64,000 bases of DNA from Ignelater luminosus (GCA_011009095.1 VTPC01001864.1:124001-188000), one strand, 5' to 3'; counted from the stretch's first letter, positions 41,735 through 54,763 are shown. The notes: generated by a model not told the origin, from the letters alone. Numbers and translations: made by a program.

Positions 41735-43923
41735 CTGTAACAAAATGATACAAAGGTCAGCACTTCGAATGAACGGGCTGTTTGTTATGTAGTAATTATA
41801 CTTAGTTGACACGAATGTATTAACTAACAACTTTATTGTGTGATGATGACTTCGTGTGTACATGGACTCACGAGCTCACATGCAACTAAATGTCTGTCTT
41901 AACATAGTACGTCACATCACATTTACAAACCACAAAATCAATGTAGTAAATGTGACAGTTAAATGGCAGTTTGTTTTTATTCAACATAACTTATTTATTG
42001 CAGATTCTTAAAGTCAAGGTTAACTATTATCGTCGAACTATTTTATATGTAGTATTTATAGGTATTATTCCATTACCTTTAACAAAAAGGCTTTTTTGAA
42101 AAGCCGTAAAAATAATAAGACAATAATAATTTTGTGGAAAATAGAATCATATACAAGAGATAGCGGATTTATATGCACCTAACATGATTTAATATAAAAA
42201 TGTAAACTATACATGATAGATTGGTTTTATGTTTTTAACTAGCAATTAATCATTTTGTTCTTCAAGTAAAAACAAAAATTTCTTCGCACTTGTGGTAGCT
42301 AGAAAATCAAAAACAAGAAGAATTTAAATTTCAGTACTTTATGTGAATTTACTGAATAAGTCCACAATAGGAACTTAGTGTAAAAAAGGTAAAATCCGTA
42401 AAGGAAATCTCCCATTGGCATTCAAAAGAATCTGTTTACAACGAAATGAATAAAACAAAACTTAGCCATAGGTACAAAACAGCATAAGATTTAAAGCAGA
42501 AATTGGCTACTACAAAAGAAAACTGGAAAAATAGAAAGAGGTACTTAATGTTTGAAAAAGATCCGTGGACTGTGGAAACCAACAACGCAGAAGTAAGAGA
42601 ACTGACAAAACATAACTACTTACTACCAAGCATTAAGAGGTAACGAAATGAAATTTGGAAAAATCTTTTGCATGACAAGAGAAATTGAAGAGCATCATTA
42701 CGAAAGGCCAACATATTTGGTTATTGCTTAGCCAACGGAAGTAATACAATTCCTATCTCTTGTTAAATGCATACAATGCATATGCCAAAATCAATGAGCG
42801 CTAATTAATTTTTTCCCTGCAATATTTTCTTAAGAGAATAAAAGATGCGTAATTAGATCAAATTCAAAGCTCAAGATGTCAACTCATTCTTATTTTCATC
42901 CGCTCTAACATCATTATGAGATATTCCTGCTGTTATACCCGCATGGATAGGGTTATTCATATACTATTCGCTCCTAACAATCTTAAAATGCAACCCAGAA
43001 CACACGCTGCCTTGGTTACCTACTATATAAACACACAATGAGTATGTATAGCGGGTTGCATTCTGAGACTACTAATATCAAGACCATTTCAGAACTACCA
43101 GAATGCATCAAACCTTTCGTTCTTCAAAAGGTACAGCTTTTCTAAAAGTAACCCATTACACTCTGCTTTTTCCAAATTTGTAAAACAGTAAGTACATTAG
43201 ACTTTCATCCAGATACCTAATCTAATGAAAACTCCTATGAGAAGATACTAAGATGACACAAAGCATAATGCATAATAATAATAATTGGCGCCGCTGTATC
43301 AGTTCTATTACAACTAACTATTCAAAGTATTCCAAACGTTTTTAAGGAAAAAAAATCCTAAGACCGACAAAAGCAAATAATGTTTTACGCTGCCTGTTTT
43401 ATTTTTAAAACAAAGTTCAGTAGAGCTAATAAAAGTCTTTAATTCTGCGTAATTCTGAAACAATAGCTGTCAGAGTTTCAATGGAATACGAAATATAATA
43501 ACATCCCTAACATGAACATTAAATTTCAACAAATAACTTCGATAAATCAGAACTCCGTATTAGTTACAGATATTACTCCGGGAATGTTTAAATTTATCCT
43601 AAAAGCGAGTCGTGAACGAATTATTCTCATCTTTGTTGAACAGCAAAAGTTAAAACACAAATGTTCACATTCTATTCATTACGAAAACAAGGCAATTATA
43701 GACAATACGCAATAAAAACTGTAGCTTTTGTTTCGGTTCGTTTCAGCTTCACGTAAACGAAGTTATACAAAGTACGTTTTGTTATTACACGACAGCAATG
43801 CAAGTTGTAAGTAACAATGTTGAACAAAGTTTAGAAGTGCAGAATCTGCAATAGAAGCAGCAGCAGTAGCAGCTTTACCGCACGCGTCAACTTTAAACTA
43901 TCCCCATTAGATAAAGTTTTGCT

Positions 43924-43957
43924 GGAAAAGTTTTTCGTTTAAAAACAAACTTTTCCG
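43924..43957. repeat. short hairpin
   Basis: GGAAAAGTTT and AAACTTTTCC are perfect 10-bp reverse complements separated by 14 bases that contain TTCGTTTAAAAAC. This is a local palindrome with no sign of a terminator or small RNA function. Confidence 0.5.
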
Positions 43958-44792
43958 AGTTAAGTTCTTAATGAATTCAGCGAGTTAAACCTCAATTCAG
44001 GACTTAAAAGAAGGTAATTTATTTCTCCCTCTTGATGTTATTCAAAAGTTTTAGATTTATTTTTACTCACAATACATAAAAAACGTCAAGGAAGAATTTT
44101 TTCTTTTTTATCCTTGTTCTTTTCAAATTGTGTATGTCATTAAGGAAATAATCTTTAAGAACCTGCAGAAATACATTGTTGTTATTACGTTCTATATATC
44201 AAACAATTCAACATTTTGACTGTCATATTTTTCTTTACTATTTTCTGTGGCGTTTTCTAGTTTCTAATAAAAAAAAATGCTTGCTACATCAAATATTTCA
44301 TGTTTCAGTGTCATTCTGGTGACTTCAAGACTGAAGTTTCCATTGTCTTTAAGTTTGCTAATCTTTTGTTTTATTTTTCACTCTATGCCTTTAATAAGCA
44401 AATGATAAACATTTAATGTTTATAAAAAGTAGTAAAATTAAATATTAAATGTTCCGAATTAAAGGAGGGTTGAACATTTTAATTAGCTTTTAGTTTCTAT
44501 TAAAAACTGAAATCTGAGATACGATTTTAAAAAATACATCAAAGCAGCAGCAGAAATAAAACATGGCGATTAGCTTCACCTCAAGTATGACTAAGTGACT
44601 TATTATTTTAGTTCGTAAATAAATTAAAATAAATTAATGTGTTGCTTCTAGGTACTGGACCTCTGCTTTGCTCTATTTTCCTTAATTAAAAAGTAAAATG
44701 TAATAAATGTTCAAACAGCATTAAATTACAGATTTCGATTTATGGATTATAGTAGTACAAAATAAAAACAAAAACTCTTTTACATGTAGTAT

Positions 44793-45001
44793 AGTCTTTT
44801 GCATAAATAATGTCGCAATTCCTTGTTTTAAATAATGGATTAATCAAATACACAAAGTCTAATTTTGTATAATTTATCCAAAATCTTTTAATATACTCTT
44901 AGACAATATATTTTGCATGATTAGTGCTAAGTCAGATCTTGGGTATTTGATTAATCCACTAATTAAAATAATGAATTGCGTTATTATTTACGCAAAAGAC
45001 T
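44793..45001. mobile_element. long-arm inverted-repeat element, 209 bp
   Basis: The left arm (44793-44856) and right arm (44938-45001) are reverse complements over about 64 bases with around ten differences. Both begin AGTCTTTTGC and include GGATTAATCAAATAC as a perfect block. The spacer is about 80 bp and AT-rich. No clear target duplication is visible, so the superfamily is open. The arm length relative to the total fits a MITE with long terminal repeats. There is no coding content. Confidence 0.65.
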
Positions 45002-45376
45002 GCACAATGGCGTTAGCATTATAGAGAAACGCTTACGGCGGATTCTCACATGTCAGTTTCCATGAATCATTTTGACTAAAATCAACTTTAATAAAAATAA
45101 AAATGGAACATCTTTGTTCACACACATCTGTTCGGCTGAAGTAGTATCTCTTCAGTTGTTACTAACAGTTCATGTTATCAATGGATTTATCACTATCCAC
45201 TCGTAAAGGTATGACTATTACTTCTACAATTCCATCAAAGATGCATGGCCATGACATGCGTGTATAGTGACGATATGTAGAACGAATTGCAGATTATATT
45301 ATATACAATAAATGACATTTCATAAGGTAAGGTTAGGAAAGATAAATATAAATTATACTAATAAAACATATTAAAA

Positions 45377-46085
45377 CATCTGGGAATGCAAAGCATAACC
45401 ACAACGAACTCCAATTTGTTACTTTTTTCAATCTTTGGCGAACATTTTGACCAAGTTCCCGAGGTGATATCAAAAAACTAAAAGTATACGTTCCCCTTAT
45501 TTTTTGATGTAGAATACGATTCTAAAGTAAAAAACTTTTTAAAAATTTTTTTAATTTTCGGCGGCTATTTTGACCATGTTCCCGAAGAGTTATCAAAAAT
45601 CGAACTGTCTTTAGTTTTTAATGTAGAATCCAAATCTAAAGTCAAAATTTCAAAATTTGACGAATAATGCGGACAGACGGACAGACATACATACATACAG
45701 ATAGACAGACTTCGCAAATTCAGTGACGACTCCTTCGGAGTTCGTTGAACATCTGGGAACGCAAAGCATAACCACAACGAACTCTGTTTTGTAATTTTTT
45801 TTTCAAATTTCGGCGGTCATTTTGACCGAGGTGATATCAAANNNNNNNNNNAAACTAAAAGTATACGTGTTTCTTATTTTTTGATGTAGAATACTGTTCT
45901 AAAGTAAAAAGAAAATTGAAAATCTTTTCAATTTCGGCGGCCAATTTGATTATGTTCTCGAAGAAATATCAAAAAAGGAAGATATCACGTGGTCTTTAGT
46001 TTTTGATGTAGAATCCAAATTTTAAAAAAATGCGGACAAACGGACTTCGCAAATTCAGTAATGACTTCTGTCGGAGTTCGTTGAT
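45377..46085. repeat. 373-bp tandem duplication with internal subrepeats and a gap
   Basis: The first unit (45377-45749) and second unit (45750-46085, shorter) both start CATCTGGGAA and end GGAGTTCGTTGA. Each also holds CAACGAACTC near its start, the reverse complement of its own end (45402-45412 with 45737-45747; 45775-45784 with 46073-46083). Within each unit a sequence of about 125 bp occurs twice (TTTTGACCA, GTTCCCGA, then ATATCAAAAA and TGATGTAGAAT), giving four subunits in all. The first unit has a GACAGACGGACA/CATACATA simple repeat near 45675-45710. This is either a tandem satellite-like family or two copies of a small element. Confidence 0.75.
45842..45851. other. assembly gap (10 N)
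   Basis: Ten Ns lie inside the second unit of the tandem duplication. The true length is unknown. The repeat structure around it explains why the assembly broke here. Confidence 0.99.
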
Positions 46086-49000
46086 AATAGAAAAACGTCA
46101 TTTAAACAAATCACAAATACTAGAAACTACGGTATTTTAAAATATCCAGGGTTCATCTTTATTGATGAAATGACACAATGCTATTCTTACTTGTGTGTTT
46201 CACTGTTTTAATCAGAATGATATTAGAAAATGAACAAAAGCAGACCCAGGTTTTACTTTTACTGAAAGACAGAAATGACTGGACTGTCTCACTGAAAATC
46301 TGTCACATTCATTTCTTATTCAATTTCTATTAATCAGCAAAAATCCATCATAGAAACGACTTGTGCGAACCCAACCCGCCTTTAGTATTGTTTGGTATAT
46401 TGGCTAATGATTTGTTTATCTTCAACGAGTCCTGGAAAGAACTGTCTGGAACTTGAGAAAACTCATCACATAAATCGAACAGAACAAAATCTTTATGTAA
46501 ATATATTTTACATGTTGCTACATCGATGGTAATATCATCATCTAAGTCTGACATTCTGAACTAAGATTAGCCACCAGTCCAGTAGGTATAAAATACTCAG
46601 AAAATTAAAACTGAAGTTTTTTTTAGATTTATTGTACACAGTTACTATAGTGCGATATACGAACATGTTGTTAGGTCGTGGGGTCCTGAGAATAGTGATC
46701 CATCACAATTAGATTCCAGTGACTCCTCTATGTGAGGACCAGAGCACAATTTTTAAAATTAAGGCGCAACAAGTTACGGCTTCTTCTAGTAAAGCTAAAC
46801 TTGCCGAACTTGCCAGTACATCTCTTGTCAATTCAAGCTATGAACTCGACAAGAAATCAGCAAATATATTGTTAAAGGAAAACTGACTAAAGTTATTATG
46901 CATATGGTTCTGTATCTCAATCAATAAGCCATCCTCACAAAAAACTAATTCAACTGCATGCTGTACGGTACAGTTCTAATGTTGTAATGTTGCTCTCTGT
47001 TAAGCATCTGTAGTTATACAAATCAGTAGTAAGGGAGGGTGCTAGAGGGTGTTGAGTATCTCCTAGAATGTCTTGAGCATCTCATTAAAAACTGGGAGTT
47101 CCAAGAGGATAATAAAATCCTCCTTCGAAAAGAAAGGAAGATCATCTTTTCCTTTTCTGCCTTCATTTACATGTTATTTATCATAACTCTACATTTCTAA
47201 AGAGTGTTTTGTACGACGATGTAGAATTTACATCAAAATAATAATTATAATATTGGTTTCACAAATTTATAATATATTACCCAAGAACAAAATAAATAAA
47301 ACTGGTGATTGTCCAAAGAACCAAGATCAAAAGCATCAGAACTGAAAGAATTAGCAATAATATTTTTATGTGGAAATGTTAAGGTCTATAATTCACAAGT
47401 GAAAAGCTTCCCAAAAAAAATCCTCTGTTAAATAAAATAAAAACTCTTCAAATCCAGATTATTTACTAAAACCATGCCCGTTCAACATCGCTGTTATATA
47501 AAAGTTAGTAAGGTTAGGACACTAAGCTATAATCTATGAACAGTAACTCTTAGTTATCGGTCGAAAAACTAACCTGCCCTAACCAAAACTGTATAACTAT
47601 CTACCAACAATACAATATAACGAGTGTAATAGTTCTACTTCCTACGATTTTATATTTGTGAGAAATCTACAAAATACTCAATAACATTGTTACCGTTTAT
47701 ATCTTATGAAGAAATTATTATAAAACTAAGAATTTTCTGTAATTATTACCCATCACACAAACTATATTTATAACGAATAATTAATTACAAGGCAGATTAA
47801 ATTAATCTTCTTTATTCTGAAGTATTTATCTCACAAAGTAAAGCTTTTCAAATTCGGTAACCTTCACAAATCCAAAGCGTAATATCGATAGACGGAATTT
47901 ATTTTATTGTCTTGTTAACACCTGCCTTTGCGTTTAAAGGTAGAAGGGTTTGATGTGGAAAATTTGAATGAATAAACGATAACGTGAGCCTGAACGGTCA
48001 AGGTCAAAAATACCGCACACGCGAAGCTCCAAAATCGGTCAAACTAACTGGCTTCTGTCCATTATGGAGAGCTGACAGTGACATATTAAATATGTACAAG
48101 TTTATAAGAGGCACGTGGGGAAATACAGGGAGCTCAAAAACAGATCTTTAAATATTAATAACAAAACAGACCCGTTAAATGGAATCCACGCTTCAACTTT
48201 GACAAACAAAAAAAACCTGCAAACAGCGAGCGGTGTATTTTGCCGCATTTTGTGAATGCTATTATAAGATTAATGAACAGATTTAGGACTCTACATGGAC
48301 GTTAGCTCACTAAACCATTAACTAAATCGATATTATTACCCAGGTTATTGTTTAGGAATGAATATTTGGCAATCGTCCAAGAAATCGTTTTAGAATTTTA
48401 ATAGGATACCCTTGAATACATTGGGGAGAAATTAAAATTCTTTCCAAATGTCTTTTTTTTGGAAAATATTTATAAAGCATTAAAATTTAACAATTTCATT
48501 CGATAAAATTGGAGATGAAAGGAAAATATCTTGCGTCAGTTGTAGAATTGCAAATTACAGTAAACAATCTAAGGATAGCGGAATAATAAAGAACGTGATT
48601 GTCTATTGAAATTGACCCCATTAATTCTATCATCACATGAGTCTTTGAAAATTGAACTTTGTTTATTTTCTCCAATGCACATAATTATTAGACAATTATA
48701 GTACTTTTCTATATTATTTTCATATTTAAAAAGAGTTTGTTAAGGTCAAAAGAATATCAAGTACATAATAAATGTTAGCCAACTAGACATTATTTTTAAA
48801 AACAGATATAAATGTTGATTGTTGGAGTCAAGAAACTGAAAAGTTGCAGCGTAAAACAACATTAGTTGACCTCTGTAACGAGATAAGATTAATGGTTGCT
48901 TTAATTACCCCATGATACGCGGCAATAAAATTCTGAAGTCAGAGGTCGACCACGAAGTATGCAACGGGGCTGGGATTTTAACGACTACGCGGTACTAAAG

Positions 49001-50900
49001 TTTGATATAGAACAAAAGATCTTCGTGTAATAAAAAAAATTGAGATCCCTCTAGGTATACAAAGCCTTTAAGATAATTATACATTTTTTAAACCACAAAA
49101 AACTGCTAATTCTAAAATTCTAAAACTTTTTTCCAGTTTACTTTTAGAATTAGTTACGCTTTTCAACTTATAATCGGTTTCATCAGTTACAGTAGGTATA
49201 CAAATATTCAACTTTTATAGAACTTTCAAGTTTTGATTCTGAAGTATTGTGTGTATAAAGTTTACCATACACCCTTATTAATAGATAAGTATCATTAAAA
49301 GTAATACTATTACAAAGTTGTAACTTGTTCGTTTTGAAATCCTCCTACAGATTTAATAAAGTTGGTTGTTAGTTAATTAATGTAGTTTGAAATTCAAAAC
49401 GGAAAGTACAATAAAGAAAAACTTCAAGTTCTGTGTATTTTCAGCTTGTTAATGATGAATGCATTTTATCCTTATACAATACCTAAATATTTTAAAAGAT
49501 CTAAAAGGAGGAAAACAATGAATTACGCGTGATACAGATTGCATTTTATCAACGAACTACCAAATTTACTGTAACAACAAAGTTATGCCAAGATGCTTTC
49601 ATGCTATTTTTTCAACCTATAGCTTTGATCAAAACAATCTTTACAAGTTTATACAATGAGATCTTTTATTAAAACAAAACATAATTCGAGGAATCAAAGA
49701 ATAAACTGGAAGAAGATGAAGATCCAAATTTGAATTTCTTAGTACGTAACTCGCTTTGGCTTAAGGAGTTTCTGTTTGTATCAATTAAACAAGTATTTCG
49801 GAGGATTTATGAATATCTCTTTTTTGGAAGCAAGTAGAATGTATAGACACCGAGATTTAACATCTTATGTAAAATTGACTGTAAAACATTTAAACCTTCA
49901 TGGTCTTCGAAACTTTCTACAACATTTTGCACGCGAAGGCAAAATTCTAAAAAGCTTCTTAGCTGAGATTCCTAAGGATTACTGAGCTATCACATCCTTT
50001 TTTTTGAGGTAGATTAGTCTTCCATATCTTTTTATGTTACAATCTGTTGTGTGCCCTGGTTCCATTTTTTTCTGTTTCCTGTTTTTTTGGTCTAACTTTA
50101 TAGTTCTCATTTTCTTAATATTCCTAATGACATCATTCAACCAAAGTTGTTTGGGTCTACCCTTTTTTCTTCCCCTTTATGGTGTGCATTTCCTTTCTTG
50201 TTGCTTTTCATCTTCTCTTCTTTCTACGTGACTTTAGTTTTTTCCTTTTCCACCCTTGAATGGTCTTTGCCGTATTTTGTATTGAGCAAAGTGAAAAACA
50301 GCAAAATAACAAATATCTATGGTATTATAGGATTATTTCCTTAAACTGTCCCCTATTAATATAATTCACAGGAAATTAAAATAAACAAACAACACAATAA
50401 AAACTAATTCTACTAAAGTGACTGTTGCGGGTCATTAGCTGTGCAAGGTTTTAAAAGTCCGTCAAGGTTGGATAAATTTAGGAAAAACGATTTATTCCAA
50501 ATAGTCGGCGTAAAAGTTTATTTTGCAAAAATAAACTGTTGGCAACTGTTGTTGACATCAAATATAGAAGAATTCCACAGTTTATTTTGCTTGGAATGTT
50601 TTAAAAAATTAAGGCTACGTAAACATATTTTTTGAATTACGAATTTCTGTGAAGTACTTCTAAAAAAATATCTTTCGATAAAATTACAGAAAAATGTTGG
50701 ATTATCTATATAAAAAGGTTCATCGTAAGTATATCACTTGAATTTCAATCAAATATTTATACAAAAATATTAGCAGAATTTATCGGACATAGATAAAAAA
50801 TAAAAATAGTTCTAATTACACGAAGCTGATAACCTCTTATCTCAACAAGCTCTTCTTTAACAACTGTTACATTCTAGATAACATAGTATAGGAAAATAAA

Positions 50901-50936
50901 TACATACATACATAAAACGAATATAGTATGTATGTA
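50901..50936. repeat. TACA/TGTA hairpin microsatellite
   Basis: TACATACATAC (50901-50911) and GTATGTATGTA (50926-50936) are reverse complements around a 14-base loop. A TATATTGTGTGTATAT run follows. It is a simple repeat able to fold back on itself. Confidence 0.6.
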
Positions 50937-52094
50937 TATATTGTGTGTATATTTGTTCATCGCAACCACGTGAACGTCAGTTTGTTTACATTACACGCAA
51001 TCTACAAAAAATAACGAATGTAAATAATGCAAAGATATGCGACGGAAATAATTACATGAATATGATGATAACCTCCACATTTTAATTCAAGTTCTTTATT
51101 ATAAGAACATACATAAATATAGCTAATAGCTGTCATGTGAATTCCATCACGCGGGTATTCCATCATACTCTAACTTCTGCAATTATAGCTAATATAATTA
51201 TGAAAGTCTTGCTTTAGAATACTTAAGTAATTACTGTAAAAAAACAATCTAATAATTTACAAATACATATACCTATACACTCTGTTGCGATCATTTACCT
51301 ATACTAACAACAAATCAAGTTGACGGACACAATAATTCAACCTTCATCATTGTTATCGTTGCACATGTAAACGCAGGACAGTATGAAATTGATATTAGCA
51401 ACCCTTAATATGGTTCACAATGATCAAATTAACGCTTACTCCGGCACAACTCAACCAAAATATAAAGTTGGGGAGCTATCAATATACTCAAAATTCATGC
51501 CATCACACGAAATCCTGCTTACTGCTTGAAATACAAAGATCTTGAACTCGGGCTAACCTACGTTTACTTTACTAAAATTTAGGAGAAATTTCAACTTGGT
51601 TGCGTAACTTTACGCAAGTTCAAAATGAAGCAAGTGGTTTTGGAGTGATTACAAATTAGTAACCAACGATTAAGTGTAGTTAATCTGTACGTCAAAGGAA
51701 CACTAACTCCTGGAGATCAATGAGATTACTTCAAACTTCAGGCTAATATTTTCTGCAAAGTTTGATTGATTTACGGTCCCCTTCGTTTAAAATATATCAA
51801 ACGCGATTTTAAATTAACGTGTAAAAAAACACGTTATTAACTTTGGGAATTGAAATCAATTCAAAAGAAATAAACTTTTTAACAAGTAAAAAGAAAACTG
51901 AAAAAATGCTTTTACGTTTTCTTTGCATATCGATTAGTAGTAGAATTTAGTATTCAGGTTTCCAGATAATTTAAAAAGTAGGTAAAACAATAATTATTTG
52001 TTTGTTTTGTATTTGATAACTTTTTATTTTTCAAATACAAATAGAAACTTCCCCATTTCTTATTGTTTAACCTTTTCTTTACAAGTATTATTGG

Positions 52095-52389
52095 CAAAGA
52101 GCGGTATCAGTTAGTTGATGCGTCATGAAAAGAATCGGTGGCGTGATCGTGCCAGCGGTGGAGCGTTTACCAAGTATTATATCAATGTACCTACCCATGC
52201 ATATAATAAAACGAAAATGTGTTGCACCACTGGCCTGCGCTTATCTTATGCGTCACTATATCTTATGCGAATTGCACATGTTTAGTCGTCCACCTAAGTA
52301 ATATCGATAAACTCAACGTGTTTAAGTGCATCGCGGTTAGGTATACGGACAACTTTACTGGACCATCAACTATTTGATACCGCTCTTTG
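52095..52389. mobile_element. nonautonomous hAT-type element, 295 bp
   Basis: The terminal inverted repeats read CAAAGAGCGGTATCA, followed by TAGTTGATG after two variable bases; the right arm (52364-52389) is the inverted copy. The element is flanked by a perfect 8-bp duplication, ATTATTGG, at 52087-52094 and 52390-52397. Eight-base target duplications are the mark of hAT transposons, so the superfamily is well supported. The centre has no transposase frame. The intact duplication points to a relatively young insertion. Confidence 0.85.
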
Positions 52390-52471
52390 ATTATTGGTTT
52401 TGTTATTATTGTTAATCTAGTAAATCTAGTAAAAAACCAACTGCATTTTGATCAAAATGCGGTATAAATAT

Positions 52472-52625
52472 CAGAGACGGCTGGTAACCTAACTTCGGAG
52501 GGGTGCACAAACCATGAGATCGCCGCTTGATTGGTTGAAATTGTCAAATTATACAGAAACAAACCAATCAAGCGGCGATCACGTAGTTTATGTACCACCT
52601 GAAGGTAGGTCACCAGCCGCCACTG
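52472..52625. mobile_element. fold-back MITE, 154 bp
   Basis: Almost the whole element is a hairpin. The outer ends read CAGAGACGGCTGGTAACC on the left and, inverted, CAGTGGCGGCTGGTGACC on the right. Deeper in, GATCGCCGCTTGATTGGTT (52518-52536) and its exact 19-bp complement (52562-52580) form the stem, with a 25-base loop. The segment between outer and inner arms (GGTGCACAAACC against GGTACATAAACT) also pairs in part. No convincing target duplication is visible. It lies only 75 bp from the preceding hAT-type element but shares no end sequence with it. Confidence 0.75.
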
Positions 52626-53194
52626 AATTAAATGCAAAGGTTTCTATTGCATCAATAAAATAAAATTAATTTTTACTTAAACAAGTTTTTTTTTCCTATT
52701 ATTCCTATTAGTTATCATAGGTAGAAAACAAATTAATGCTGGATACACCTCAGTTTTACATGGTAAGTGTAACAATAATAGACTTTTTTCCAGCCTATAT
52801 CGGGAAGAGGGTGGACAATTTTCTGCCCATCCATGTCCTTCTAGCGTGTCACTGATATTCGGCATGTAAAAGCCCGAGACCTTACTAAGCGACTGTGGAA
52901 ATTAAGAGAGAATGCTACAATTTAGTAAAATCTCACTTGACACCAAACTTTGCATATGGACTGTTTACATCATTCTCAACATTATTCTAAGGATCAAAAG
53001 ATCTTATCACCCCTCAACCTAGACAACAAGGTCTACCCTTGAAAAGCTTTGTTTGAGCCTTAATCTTGATCAGATTTGATCTAAAGGAGTCATCAAAGTA
53101 AAAAGTAAAAACTTCATTAAATCAGCGTTAATTCGTACAAATCGGTCTTATTGCAACAACTGAAATCAGAAAATAAAAGAGTAATCTAAAATCT

Positions 53195-53581
53195 GTGCTT
53201 TCCTTTTCTCAGATCAAAATTCTTGCTACTACTACTATCAACAGGATATTGAGAAAATTAGTAAAACATTCAAGACATAGAGTACGATCAAGAACAAGTT
53301 GCAAAGTCTTGATCAACATGGGTCCACAAATCCACCGTTTTCAACATGTACAGCGATTTTCTATTTTATTGCGGATCGGTGTTTCTATCGTTCAGTTGAG
53401 CTTAGCTATCAAAAGAAAACATATCATCTTTCTGCAGTAACAATAATGTGTACTTACTTTAATGTTGTCCGTTCTCTAAGTCGCTGACGCCACAAAATTC
53501 CTCCCCTCATTAGGCTGAAGAAGCTCCACGAGGAGCTTAAAACGGGAATTTAACGATTGACTTGACTTGACTTGACTTGAC
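53195..53581 (+). repeat. retroposon-like 3' tail with (TTGAC)5
   Basis: The stretch ends with a hairpin AAGCTCC-ACGA-GGAGCTT (53521-53538), then TTAAAACGGG and five perfect TTGAC units (53557-53581). A 3' stem-loop followed by a short tandem tail is typical of some non-LTR retrotransposons and their SINEs. Upstream, two overlapping frames of 62-81 codons are open, but I recognise no reverse transcriptase motif, so only the 3' part of an element could be present. The left boundary is uncertain. Confidence 0.4.
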
Positions 53582-53684
53582 TTTAATGTTGTATCAGTAT
53601 CACATGATATGCCAAAAACTTCCTTATGCCTTATACCAATACTACGATTTTTACAACTACGCCTTTTTATTTTTTATTTGAATG

Positions 53685-54241
53685 CCAAAATAGAAGATAT
53701 GGTTTTCATATACGGTCATGTTAATGGAAATGGCTTAGAGGCACATCGTCTTTACAGCGAAGCTTTCCTAAATCGTCAGCTGTCCTCTCATCGGTTGTTT
53801 ACAAAATATTATCAAAAGTTGGAATATTTCTTTCTATTGATTAATTTTGGTATTATTCCTTAACCTTAAATAGAAGAGCAAATCTCAACCTTAGTGGTAC
53901 AAGATCCTGTAACGAGCGTGAGAAGTAGTCGTTTTGCTTGGAAAATCATCATAATCAATTATTGTGTCCACACTACATCTAACGAGATTACCACTAAACA
54001 TCTTGTTACTAACATCATTTCCATTAATGAGACCATGATAACAAAAGATGGGATTTTTAATTTTCACAATAGTCATGTTTGGCCAGATACAAATCCGTTC
54101 TCTGTTGTCGAATTCAAACATCGACAGTGTTTCAATTTCAATTTCTGGCCGGGGACAGGCTATAAGGACTGGCCTCTTATATTGCCATTTCTTAATGGAG
54201 CACATTTGAACAAATGTGTCTTTAAGCCAGAGTCTTAGATC
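53685..54241 (+). pseudogene. decayed DDE transposase with DUF4817-type N-terminus
   Basis: Two frames hold recognisable pieces of a widespread insect transposase of the Tc1/mariner superfamily. First, 53685-53825 encodes EDMVFIYGHVNGNGLEAHRLY and then HRLFTKYYQKLE, the DUF4817 helix-turn-helix pattern. Second, the frame from about 53880 encodes DPVTSVRS, then KDGIFNFHNSHVWPDTNPF and WPLILPFLNGA, the region around the first catalytic acid. Between them most of the second DNA-binding region is deleted. The first catalytic Asp is replaced by Asn (INETMI). The other catalytic acids and the C-terminal half are absent. It is an old, inactive fossil. Confidence 0.75.
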
Positions 54242-54721
54242 CAATGTATGGTAGGCTCATCACAGGCTAGCTTAGGAAAAAGCCACTCCAGACAATCACA
54301 GTCTAGGCTATGCTCCTTCCAGAAAAAATACAGAGCGTGTGTCGATATGCAAGAAAGACATTTCGAACATCTCTGATAATTTAATAAATTAACCTTTCAT
54401 AAACAATAAATTTGAACAAATTCGATAGACCGGATGATTTGTAGCCCACGTTTATTAAGATGTTTCAAATAATTCTTGATCGTGCTTTTTTACTCATTTT
54501 CTCAATACCCTGCATATGTAGTAAATAAACCTCAAATAGCACTTTCAAAAGCGTTTGGACAAACCACATACAATAAATTGATATGGACCTCGCATAGCCT
54601 ATATTTCATATACTTTGTTTACAAGGTGTGGTCAAGAGTAAGGAAGGGGGTAGCTATAGGGAATATGGTGGACATAAGTAAGGTTAGTTACTCCATAAGC
54701 GCAATGCGGCGCTGGAGGGAA

Positions 54722-54763
54722 AGGTCACAGTCAACACGCAGTCGTTCACTTAGACTGTGACCT
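54722..54763. repeat. 11-bp perfect hairpin
   Basis: AGGTCACAGTC (54722-54732) and GACTGTGACCT (54753-54763) are perfect complements around a 20-base loop. It may be the end of a DNA element or a chance palindrome. The stem is too short for a typical microRNA precursor. Confidence 0.4.

Noticed and set aside
53891..54244. 117-codon minus-strand frame
   Set aside because: It is the antisense shadow of the transposase fossil on the plus strand, which carries the recognisable motifs.
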